Part shown: in pieces, positions 1-6,211 of the stretch | How positions within the stretch are numbered: position 1 is the first letter of the stretch | Layout of the letters: each line of letters starts with the position of its first letter | Source of the DNA: CABMGO01 sp964574775 | Lineage (GTDB): Archaea > Nanobdellota > Nanobdellia > Pacearchaeales > GW2011-AR1 | Reading direction: 5' to 3' | DNA: 15,223 bases | Assembly: GCA_964574775.1 (NCBI GenBank) | Contig: CAZNOS010000016.1 | Coordinates: forward strand, 1-15,223 | Notes under the pieces: model-generated | Told to the model about the DNA's origin: nothing | What the model saw: the letters and a program-made list of their open reading frames with translations, nothing else | The model's database searches: none | Program-made: the position numbers and the translations under genes

Positions 1-616
1 AACGCCATTTCGTATGGTCAATTCTTAATTTAAACAAAATAGTATAATTAGAAACTATTTTAGAATCATTAGCAATTGTGATTCTTGCATTTTTACCTTC
101 AACTGTAAAAATATTATTAACATAAATATTATTTCTATCGATATTTTGAATAATTGAATAAATTCTTCTACAATCTCCACCATCCGTATTAGGATAGCCC
201 GGGCTAGAATAATCTCTTGGAATTTCTAAAGTATAATTAAAACCAGTTAACACTTCTGATTCTTGCGGGACAAATAAACTATTATTATAGTAGACAGATG
301 GAGAAAAAGAAAAGATAGTAGCCCATGCATTTTTTATGTAAGTTTTACTAGTTGCTTGTATCCCTTGCGGTGCTGAAGCAACCATAATCCCATTATTATG
401 AGCCGAAACAAGAAAATGGTCTGGATATAAATTATTAGTGTAATCTAAATTAGATATTATCAATAACTTTTCTTCATCGGTTAGGTTACTCATTTGAATA
501 ATTTCATTACATATCTCTTTATTTTGGGATGAAACGGCATCGCAATTTAAAGAAAAAACAAATGGGACTTGCACCGATAAAAGTGCAAGTGCCCAAAATA
601 AAAAAAGCTTTTTCAT
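1..616 (-). CDS. Secreted protein of unknown function, C-terminus beyond left edge (partial)
   Basis: Reading from the ATG at 616 the frame stays open to position 1, giving 205 codons without a stop, so the C-terminus lies outside the window. The protein starts with a clear signal peptide: MKK, a hydrophobic stretch of about 17 residues, then VFSLNC near residue 22. The mature part is rich in Asn, Tyr, Ser and Thr, like archaeal surface proteins, and has several Cys (C25, C36, and one in GGDCRR) that could form disulfides. I do not recognise a domain. Its ATG overlaps the TGA of the upstream pilin gene (ATGA), so the two are probably translationally coupled. An exported partner or surface component of the pilin is a reasonable inference from context only. 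Confidence 0.8.
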   Translation of the reverse strand, partial: MKKLFLFWALALLSVQVPFVFSLNCDAVSSQNKEICNEIIQMSNLTDEEKLLIISNLDYTNNLYPDHFLVSAHNNGIMVASAPQGIQATSKTYIKNAWATIFSFSPSVYYNNSLFVPQESEVLTGFNYTLEIPRDYSSPGYPNTDGGDCRRIYSIIQNIDRNNIYVNNIFTVEGKNARITIANDSKIVSNYTILFKLRIDHTKWR

Positions 617-951
617 CCAACGATAAAATCTACTATCAATGGTGCAGCCCAAATAACAACAAGACCGATGATAACATACATCGCCATGTTTTTTGCCTTT
701 TCTCGTTTTGCGGGGTCTCCAGCAGATGTAATATAAGTTATACCTGCAAAAAGAAGCACGACAACAGCAATTACGGTGGCAGTATATTTAGCAAAGTTGT
801 AGATTTTCAAAACTGGATCTAGCATCTCGTCAAAAGTTGCTTTATCTTCATTAGAAATATCTTGATTGAAATCAACCGCTAAACAAAACTGCATTGCAAA
901 GAAAAAAGCCAAAAAGACCAATCCTAAGATAGCATATGTTTTACTTTTCAT
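613..951 (-). CDS. TrbC/VirB2-family pilin-like membrane protein
   Basis: This 112-residue protein has the layout of TrbC/VirB2 pilins: an N-terminal signal or membrane segment (about 6-25), a short acidic stretch, then two membrane helices (about 56-75 and 90-110) joined by a small cytoplasmic loop reading SAGDPAKREKAKN. That GDP-x-K-x-x-KAKN loop is what I recognise in the family, which forms the pilus of type IV secretion and conjugation systems. Similar short proteins are common in DPANN and CPR genomes, where their role is not settled. A Shine-Dalgarno GGAGG lies inside the end of the upstream zinc microprotein gene, whose TGA overlaps this ATG. The TGA here in turn overlaps the start of the secreted protein gene. 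No VirB4, VirD4 or VirB6 gene is in the window, so a complete secretion system is not supported here. Confidence 0.8.
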   Translation of the reverse strand: MKSKTYAILGLVFLAFFFAMQFCLAVDFNQDISNEDKATFDEMLDPVLKIYNFAKYTATVIAVVVLLFAGITYITSAGDPAKREKAKNMAMYVIIGLVVIWAAPLIVDFIVG

Positions 952-1094
952 TTTTTACCTCCTGAATTTAGTTTAGAGAATTCTTCCAATCTTTTGGAGT
1001 AATTCTTCCCGTGTTTCCACTTAAGAAACGCAGAACAAGAATCGCAGATATCCTCTTTATCAATTGGCTTTTCGCAGATAATGCATTTTTTCAT
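948..1094 (-). CDS. Zinc-binding microprotein (48 aa, two CxxC knuckles)
   Basis: A 48-residue frame starts MKKCIICEKP and contains two CxxC pairs, C4/C7 and C17/C20, spaced like a treble-clef or zinc-ribbon knuckle, followed by a basic, charged tail. It is the first gene of a three-gene operon: its TGA overlaps the ATG of the pilin gene, and the last codons (SGGKK) contain the GGAGG ribosome-binding site of that gene. The ATG at 1094 is 24 bases from the centre of a TATA box at 1113-1123, as expected for a leaderless message. The Cys pattern, the coupling and the promoter together make a real gene likely. Its function is unknown; a single bound zinc is inferred from the four cysteines. Confidence 0.8.
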   Translation of the reverse strand: MKKCIICEKPIDKEDICDSCSAFLKWKHGKNYSKRLEEFSKLNSGGKK

Positions 1095-1112
1095 AATTGT
1101 GTCCCATTTATT

Positions 1113-1123
1113 CTTTTTAAAAG
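1113..1123 (-). promoter_or_regulatory. TATA box of the zinc microprotein/pilin/secreted protein operon
   Basis: On the minus strand this reads CTTTTAAAAAG, centred 24 bases from the ATG at 1094, the spacing of a leaderless archaeal promoter. Directly upstream lies a copy of TTTCTCCGATTT (see the inverted repeat). Confidence 0.6.
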
Positions 1124-1175
1124 AAATCGGAGAAATATTTTAAGTAAAAAATTTAGTTATTTTTTTCTCCGATTT
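1124..1175. repeat. Inverted repeat linking two divergent promoters (12-bp perfect arms)
   Basis: The arms AAATCGGAGAAA (1124-1135) and TTTCTCCGATTT (1164-1175) are exact reverse complements separated by a 28-base AT-rich spacer. Each arm abuts or overlaps the upstream side of a TATA box, one for the leftward pilin operon and one for the rightward methyltransferase operon. Read from each promoter, the same element TTTCTCCGATTT sits at the position of the BRE. It could be a strong shared BRE, the binding site of a regulator that controls both directions, or a stem-loop. The fit to both TATA boxes favours the promoter readings. Confidence 0.75.
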
Positions 1176-1181
1176 AATATA
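1173..1181 (+). promoter_or_regulatory. TATA box of the small ORF/methyltransferase operon
   Basis: TTTAATATA is centred about 28 bases before the ATG at 1205. No comparable TATA box lies at the right distance from the methyltransferase ATG at 1326, which supports transcription of the small ORF and methyltransferase together. Confidence 0.55.
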
Positions 1182-1204
1182 AGGAGAAGATTTATCCCTT
1201 TCTC

Positions 1205-1336
1205 ATGGAAAATATTTCAGAAGATCTTGGGGATCAAATCATTTTTCAGCTTAGAGAAGTAATTAAATTACTAGAAATTAAACTTAAGAAACAGAACGTA
1301 GTTCTTATTTGTTCGGATATTAATAATGGAAGTTAA
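1205..1336 (+). CDS. Hypothetical 43-aa protein preceding the methyltransferase
   Basis: The frame begins MENISEDLGDQ and is followed by an amphipathic, leucine/isoleucine-rich helix (about residues 12-30), then a short end containing a single Cys. The ATG is in the leaderless position behind the TATA box at 1173-1181, and the frame overlaps the first 11 bases of the methyltransferase gene in another frame. It has no recognisable domain. The helical section could mediate dimerisation or protein binding. It may instead be only a leader ORF that couples translation to the methyltransferase. The support is promoter placement and overlap, not homology. Confidence 0.5.
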   Translation: MENISEDLGDQIIFQLREVIKLLEIKLKKQNVVLICSDINNGS

Positions 1337-1943
1337 TAAGATAATTCATGGGGATTGTATTGAATACATGAAAACACTTCCTAGTAAGTGCATAAATTTA
1401 ATCGTAACAGACCCACCATACGGAGATAATGTGGCTTATGGGTGGAACAATAAGACAATAAAGAACAATGAGAATCCACTAATAAATTGTTCTGCTCTTG
1501 TTGAGATGTATCGTGTTCTAAAACAGAATAGTTCAGCATATATCTTTACAAACTGGAAGCATTACCCTTTTCTAACAGAGTTTATTATAAGATATACAGA
1601 ATTTAAAATAAGACATCTAATCGTTTGGAAAAAGCACAATTTTGGCTTAGGTTGGGCTTTTAGGCATCAATATGAGTTAATATTGGTATTAGAAAAGGGT
1701 AAGCCAAAATACAATCTAAAAGATTTTTCAGATGTCCAAACTGCTCAACATATTAACCACAATAAACTCAATCATCCGCACGAAAAGCCTCTAGATTTGC
1801 TTATGAAGATGATAGTGCATAGTTCTAAAGAAGGAGACTTGGTTTTAGATCCTTTTGCGGGTTCAGGCTCTACCTGTAGAGCTTGTGAGAAACTTAGCAG
1901 AAAGTGGATTGGGATAGAGTTGGATGAAAAGTGGATTAACTAA
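1326..1943 (+). CDS. Beta-class DNA methyltransferase (N6-adenine or N4-cytosine)
   Basis: This 205-residue protein transfers a methyl group from S-adenosylmethionine to an exocyclic amino group in DNA. The catalytic motif IV DPPY is at 29-32, the HPHEKP motif at about 150-155, and the SAM-binding motif I (LDPFAGSGST) follows at 174-183. Catalytic motif before SAM motif is the order of the beta class. It is short for the class and the central section between the two motifs is small, so little of a separate target-recognition domain is present and specificity cannot be read. No classical restriction enzyme gene is adjacent, but the facing operon encodes a nuclease and an ATPase. The stop is followed in frame by eight more sense codons before a second stop, so a slightly truncated C-terminus is possible. 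Confidence 0.9.
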   Translation: MEVNKIIHGDCIEYMKTLPSKCINLIVTDPPYGDNVAYGWNNKTIKNNENPLINCSALVEMYRVLKQNSSAYIFTNWKHYPFLTEFIIRYTEFKIRHLIVWKKHNFGLGWAFRHQYELILVLEKGKPKYNLKDFSDVQTAQHINHNKLNHPHEKPLDLLMKMIVHSSKEGDLVLDPFAGSGSTCRACEKLSRKWIGIELDEKWIN

Positions 1944-1961
1944 AAAGAGTATCAGGCAGTA

Positions 1962-3764
1962 CTATTTTAAGAACTTATCTAAGCCGTCTTCTTTTTTTAT
2001 CTTTTCTTTATTCTCTAATTCTACTTTTTTAAAATTATTTAGTTTATTTAGTAAATTCATTAGAAAAACAGAATTCTCTTCATATTCTTCTTTCCTTAAT
2101 AGGCCTCCAGTATTTTCATCATCTTTTCGATAGGGGTTGCTTTTCAACTTAATAACTTCTCCTCCAAAGTTTTTGTCTAAATTATCTACCAAGCTGATTA
2201 TTAGTTGTGAATCTTTTGGAGTATTTGTTTCTATAAAGTCTAAAATATTTCTTTTAATTCTATCACCAGGTTCTTGTTGATGAGGAGAATCAATTACTAT
2301 TGGCCATACAACTGAAGAAGAGTTTTCATAAATCAAATTAGTTAGAGCAAAAAACAAAACAACTAGGGCTCGAGCATTACGATTACCAGTAAGATCTATC
2401 TTGGAATAAATATCTTTGTATTTTTTTTCATCTAACTGGAGCTCAAGATCTCCCAAGTAATTTTTCATAAGATCAGCATATCTTTTTTTTATTTTGTTAA
2501 TTACCTCAGCATTTTCCATCATTGAAAGTTGCTTTGATATTGTTTTTTCTTTTAGTTTAATTTTTCCAATTTCTAGTATTAAATGAGCTATTTCTTCATC
2601 AATTGCAGTGATAAAATTAGTTCTTCCTTCGTTTTTGATTAAATCCGCTAGTTTTATTGTACCCTTATTTACTTCTAATAGACTATTTAGTTCGTCATAT
2701 TGCTGATCTCTAGGCTCTAGCCTTAGCTTTATTTCCTTAATTCTTTTATTAACAATATTTAAATTTTCTCTTAGTTCCATTAAAAGATATTGAGACTGTT
2801 CTTTATCTTTAGATAGTGAAAATCTTTCGATAAAACTATTTTGATGATTAGCACCACAAATGGGGCATTCAATTACTTCGTCAAGTTCTTCTAGCGCGTA
2901 GTCTAAATCTTTGTCAAGTTCTTCTAAACCCACAGACAAAATTCTTATTTGTGCCTCAAGAATATTTTTTTGATTATATAGTCCAACAAGACATTCTTTA
3001 TCTTTTTCTATGCCTTCCTTTAAGTTATTAATTTCTATTACAAGTCTTTCTATTTCATTTTTATAATCTCCAATATTAATAGAGGGAATAATCTTACCAA
3101 ATTTTAAAAGCGTTTTTTCTTTTAATGAAACCATCAATTCTAATTCTTTTGTTTTCTCTGACTTTAATATTAATTGTTGAGTTTTTTGAGCACATAAATA
3201 ATAATAATTGCTAGGTCTAATTCCCGTATGAAAGTCAATTACTTTTTTCCACCATTCATTTTTTTGAAAATACTCTATGCCCCTAAAAGAGTTTAATCTT
3301 GTATCCCACCCCCAATCTTGGTCTAAGTAAAATGGCAAAAAAGAAAAAGTCGGTGGAGCAGTTATGGTTTTTCCTGCCTTTGAGGTTAAAGGAAGACAAA
3401 AATCAAACATCTTTGCAAAAAATTCATCTAAATCTCCTGTTGTTTGTGTAAAGTATTTTATTAAATTACTCTTTTCATCGAATAAAGCATATTCATTTGG
3501 GGTTCTTAAGAAGTAATAACTTTGGTCATCGTATAGAAATCTTACGATATTGATAACATTGGCTTTTTTCCAATCATCATCCATTTTTGGTGTTGCTCCA
3601 AAAGTATAATATAAGTTTTTTACAACAGAAGATTTGCCAATATCATTATCTTCCTTGTTTTCACCAGTAATTACTGTAGCCACTGGATGAAATTTAATCT
3701 TTTTTGCCTTTTTCTCTTTCAATGAGATCAGGATTAGTTCCTGAAATTTTAATCTTTTTTTCAT
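1962..3764 (-). CDS. DUF2326-type SMC/Rad50-like ABC ATPase with zinc-hook motif
   Basis: This 600-residue protein has the build of an SMC/Rad50-like ATPase. The N-terminal Walker A is an unusual stretched form, GENKEDNDIGKSS, at 34-46. A long coiled coil (about 190-440) is interrupted by CPICG at 300-304, placed like the zinc hook of Rad50. The C-terminal lobe holds a degenerate signature region (LTGNRNARA) and a Walker B ending in IDSPHQQEPGD, with the Asp at 492. I recognise this as the DUF2326 group, which as I recall supplies the ATPase of ABC-three-component (ABC-3C) conflict systems. It follows a DUF4297 nuclease gene by 35 bases on the same strand, so the pair probably works as an ATP-driven sensor and a nuclease effector. 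No small middle-component gene of the kind expected in ABC-3C systems is visible between or beside them. Confidence 0.82.
   Translation of the reverse strand: MKKRLKFQELILISLKEKKAKKIKFHPVATVITGENKEDNDIGKSSVVKNLYYTFGATPKMDDDWKKANVINIVRFLYDDQSYYFLRTPNEYALFDEKSNLIKYFTQTTGDLDEFFAKMFDFCLPLTSKAGKTITAPPTFSFLPFYLDQDWGWDTRLNSFRGIEYFQKNEWWKKVIDFHTGIRPSNYYYLCAQKTQQLILKSEKTKELELMVSLKEKTLLKFGKIIPSINIGDYKNEIERLVIEINNLKEGIEKDKECLVGLYNQKNILEAQIRILSVGLEELDKDLDYALEELDEVIECPICGANHQNSFIERFSLSKDKEQSQYLLMELRENLNIVNKRIKEIKLRLEPRDQQYDELNSLLEVNKGTIKLADLIKNEGRTNFITAIDEEIAHLILEIGKIKLKEKTISKQLSMMENAEVINKIKKRYADLMKNYLGDLELQLDEKKYKDIYSKIDLTGNRNARALVVLFFALTNLIYENSSSVVWPIVIDSPHQQEPGDRIKRNILDFIETNTPKDSQLIISLVDNLDKNFGGEVIKLKSNPYRKDDENTGGLLRKEEYEENSVFLMNLLNKLNNFKKVELENKEKIKKEDGLDKFLK
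1987..2010 (+). terminator. T-rich stretch, possible terminator of the methyltransferase transcript
   Basis: About 45 bases after the methyltransferase stop the plus strand runs through several T tracts, including seven in a row at 1992-1998. Archaeal termination needs only T-rich stretches, so this fits. The stretch is also coding sequence of the convergent ATPase gene, which may be the real reason for its composition. Confidence 0.3.
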
Positions 3765-3799
3765 TTTTAAGTCTCAAGTTTCTGATTAATAACTTATAT

Positions 3800-4912
3800 T
3801 TATCTATTGAATTTTTCATAATATTCGTAAATGATAATTGCATCTAAGAACTGAGGATTAAATATCTTTTCCTCTTCTAATGCTACTTTTTCATATTTTT
3901 GTCTAACATTAGCAATTAATTGTTTTAAGTCATCTACCTCCAAGTTTAATTTTTCTATTATTTCAATAATCTTTTCTTTTAGGTTGGTTAAGATTTTATT
4001 TTCGACCACTTGTCTTTTGATTACATAGTTTCTTAATTCAGTACTAATTTGAAGAGATTTGGTTATAGAAAACTCTTGATTTAGTCTGGGCTCTATCTTT
4101 TCAATAAGCTCTTTTTGAGTAAATTCGGGGCTAGTTTCTTCGAAGAATTTAAAGTAATTTTTAACCTCCTCCGAACTTATTGCTTTCTTCTTTTTACAAT
4201 CCTCAAAATCAATAATCTTTCTAGCATAATTACTCTTTTTCTTTATTTCTCCAAATAGTGTTTGATAAATAGATTCACAAAATCTTTCTAACCCTGTATA
4301 TTTTTTTTGTAAAAATTCAAACAATCTTCCTTTTGTGTGAGTTGTAGAATCGCTAGGACTTAAATCTGTCTTGTGAAACAGAATTTGATCTACCTCTATA
4401 CTAGAAGACTCTATATTTAGCTCATTAGATATTTGCTCTTTGATGAGATTTTTCTCTTCAATAGCAAGGTCATTCAGTGAAAAATCAGTTAAATTTGAAC
4501 TGGTAGTTTTACCTGGCATCTTAAATTTTAAGGGAATCGTAGAGACAAAGGTTAAAGACTTGGCATACTGTTTGAATTTAATCTTATTAAAATATAATTT
4601 ACCTATTATTGAGCTTTCTTCTTCCTCATTTTCTTGTTTAGTCACTTTTGTAAGAGCAGCGCTTGTCCAATTATTTTTCGAAACTGCTTTAATTTGAAAG
4701 AAATGTATCTCTAATGGATTACGTGCAGAGTTCATAATAACAAAGTCGTCATGATAGTCAAAAAATGCAAGATACTCTTCCTCATTTTCTTCTAATTTAA
4801 GAATTTTGCATAGAGACCAATCTTTTTGATAATCGAATTTTTGGCTAGTCTGAGATCCACTCACTTCTCTTGGCGGGGAAATTAAAAGATCCTGAATATC
4901 TAGGTCAACCAT
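3800..4912 (-). CDS. DUF4297/Cap4-like dsDNA nuclease domain protein
   Basis: The first 100 residues match the DUF4297 (Cap4-type) endonuclease domain as I know it: PREVSGSQTSQKFDYQKDW at 14-32, FDYHDD at 51-56, and FFQIKA at 71-76. The last gives the QxK half of a PD-(D/E)xK site (Q73, K75), with D52, D55 or D56 as acidic metal-ligand candidates. The rest, about 270 residues, is helical and charged with no SAVED domain, no ATPase motif and no membrane segment that I can see. It may contact the ATPase encoded just downstream. Relatives with this domain cut DNA non-specifically in CBASS and other anti-phage systems, or pair with HerA. A TATA box lies in the 32-bp gap after the recombinase gene, so this operon has its own promoter. 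Family membership is fairly sure; the defence role is inferred. Confidence 0.82.
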   Translation of the reverse strand: MVDLDIQDLLISPPREVSGSQTSQKFDYQKDWSLCKILKLEENEEEYLAFFDYHDDFVIMNSARNPLEIHFFQIKAVSKNNWTSAALTKVTKQENEEEESSIIGKLYFNKIKFKQYAKSLTFVSTIPLKFKMPGKTTSSNLTDFSLNDLAIEEKNLIKEQISNELNIESSSIEVDQILFHKTDLSPSDSTTHTKGRLFEFLQKKYTGLERFCESIYQTLFGEIKKKSNYARKIIDFEDCKKKKAISSEEVKNYFKFFEETSPEFTQKELIEKIEPRLNQEFSITKSLQISTELRNYVIKRQVVENKILTNLKEKIIEIIEKLNLEVDDLKQLIANVRQKYEKVALEEEKIFNPQFLDAIIIYEYYEKFNR

Positions 4913-4932
4913 TAAATTTTAAAAGGATTACA

Positions 4933-4942
4933 GTATTTATAC
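4933..4942 (-). promoter_or_regulatory. TATA box of the nuclease/ATPase operon
   Basis: The minus strand reads GTATAAATAC, centred about 25 bases from the ATG at 4912, squeezed into the 32-bp gap after the recombinase stop. The operon is therefore probably expressed independently as a leaderless message. Confidence 0.65.
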
Positions 4943-4944
4943 CT

Positions 4945-6108
4945 TTAGGACACGAGTCTTTCACTCACAATAATTCTCTCCCTCTTAATCAATTCAGCTA
5001 TGATCTTCATTTGTTTTTCTAAAACATCTACTCTTTCTTGTAGAATTTCATTTTTATTTTCAGATTTTGTAAGTTGTTTTTCGATTTCTGTTTTTGTTAC
5101 ATCCATTAACATGTCATCTTCTGTTATTGTATCACTCATCCCTAAAAGTTCTGAGTAATAATGTATTTTGTCAGATTTTTTCCATCCAAATCTATACTTT
5201 AAGGCGGACTCAGACTTATATCTAGGTAGCCAATAACAGCAGGAGCAGTGTCTGAAATCGTACATTGTAAGCTCAGAGTATTTTTGTCCCGCGGGGCTTA
5301 CGCCTTCACCCAATATTCGTTTTGATAAACTCTGCAAATATCTGTTCATGCATTGTGGATTCTTATAGAAAATAAAGTCATCTGATTGAAGGGATTCATT
5401 TTTCACAAAGTCTCTTAGGATATCTGAACAGAGCATTAATTTGATTCTTCTTCCGAAAGTTTTACTTATTTCATCCCTTATTACAAGTTCTTTGCAATTG
5501 TTTTGTAGATCTGAAACTTTAATACTGCATAATTCACTTGGAGCTCTAATTCCCGTATCAAATAAGAACATCATTAAAACTTTGTAATAATAAAGAGATT
5601 TATCGCATAGCTTTTTTACTTCATTCTCTGTTAAATATACCCATCTGGGTTTTTCCTTGCTCGTGTCCAGATCTTGGGTTAAATCGTAGACTTCAACTCC
5701 TCTTTTCCTATTGACTTTTTGATGCCAATGCCAGAAGGCCTTGAGTATTTTAACAAAGTTAGCAGGGTCTCTATAAACTCCTCCGTCAACTCTTTTTATG
5801 TCTCCAGTTCTCATACCTGTAAAAAATTCATGAAGATGCCTTTCTTCTAGATTTCGTAAGTCTGTTATTCCATATGTATTTTCTAATTTTTTTGTAATAA
5901 AGATTAATCTTTGCTGTAAGTTATATAATCTAGTGTAGCTTCTTCCGCCTTTCCTACTGCTTTTCCCTACATTCAGTCCATATTCCATATCGTTAATATA
6001 ATTCATAATAATTTTAGAATTTTCAGAAGTTATTCCGGAAATCCGCTCTTTGCTTTTTTCTTTCCAATTAAGGTACATTCTTTTATTTTTCTCTTGTCCA
6101 GTTGTCAT
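4945..6108 (-). CDS. Tyrosine recombinase (integrase), divergent
   Basis: This 387-residue protein has the two-part plan of tyrosine recombinases: an N-terminal DNA-binding, SAM-like region (about 30-135) and a catalytic domain from about 155. Candidate catalytic residues are R188 in DTGIRAPSE, K216, R286 in TMYDFRH, W309 in RFGWKK, and the nucleophile Y317 or Y318 in IHYYSEL. The usual HxxR appears as YDFR, with Tyr for His, and the usual GH is GW; both substitutions occur among archaeal and viral integrases. A coiled-coil tail of about 50 residues follows. Its position beside a methyltransferase and a nuclease/ATPase pair suggests it mobilised the cassette. No att repeats could be assigned with confidence. 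The promoter at 6131-6140 fixes the ATG. Confidence 0.88.
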   Translation of the reverse strand: MTTGQEKNKRMYLNWKEKSKERISGITSENSKIIMNYINDMEYGLNVGKSSRKGGRSYTRLYNLQQRLIFITKKLENTYGITDLRNLEERHLHEFFTGMRTGDIKRVDGGVYRDPANFVKILKAFWHWHQKVNRKRGVEVYDLTQDLDTSKEKPRWVYLTENEVKKLCDKSLYYYKVLMMFLFDTGIRAPSELCSIKVSDLQNNCKELVIRDEISKTFGRRIKLMLCSDILRDFVKNESLQSDDFIFYKNPQCMNRYLQSLSKRILGEGVSPAGQKYSELTMYDFRHCSCCYWLPRYKSESALKYRFGWKKSDKIHYYSELLGMSDTITEDDMLMDVTKTEIEKQLTKSENKNEILQERVDVLEKQMKIIAELIKRERIIVSERLVS

Positions 6109-6130
6109 CGACTGTGTGTGCGATGGGTGC

Positions 6131-6140
6131 TATATTTAAA
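6131..6140 (-). promoter_or_regulatory. TATA box of the recombinase gene
   Basis: The minus strand reads TTTAAATATA, centred about 27 bases from the ATG at 6108, indicating a leaderless transcript. It diverges from the promoter of the cysteine-cluster gene. Confidence 0.65.
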
Positions 6141-6180
6141 TCTTGTCGGTCCACCCAACGGTGACACAAAGTGAGGACAA
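6141..6180. other. GC-rich spacer between divergent promoters, possible recombinase site
   Basis: The 40 bases between two AT-rich promoters are markedly richer in G and C. They contain short inverted arms, TTGTC at 6143-6147 and GACAA at 6176-6180, and the heptamer CAACGGT (6156-6162), which recurs at 6948-6954. Lying next to the recombinase start, this could hold an attachment or regulatory site. The repeats are too short to prove it. Confidence 0.25.
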
Positions 6181-6185
6181 AGTAA

Positions 6186-6193
6186 TTAAATAA
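6186..6193 (+). promoter_or_regulatory. TATA-like box of the cysteine-cluster gene
   Basis: TTAAATAA is centred about 22 bases before the ATG at 6212, slightly closer than the other promoters of the window. Confidence 0.45.
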
Positions 6194-6211
6194 CGTAAAG
6201 AGATTATAAGT

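Noticed and set aside
529..822. 97-codon plus-strand open frame
   Set aside because: It lies antisense to the pilin and secreted protein genes, which have family motifs, a signal peptide and ATGA coupling; this frame has none.
1011..1262. 83-codon plus-strand frame before the methyltransferase
   Set aside because: It is antisense to the zinc microprotein, crosses the divergent promoters and overlaps the better supported 43-aa frame; its composition (Phe, Arg, Lys rich) is noncoding-like.
6109..6211. tRNA gene as integration target next to the recombinase
   Set aside because: No acceptor stem, anticodon arm or T-loop pattern could be built on either strand.
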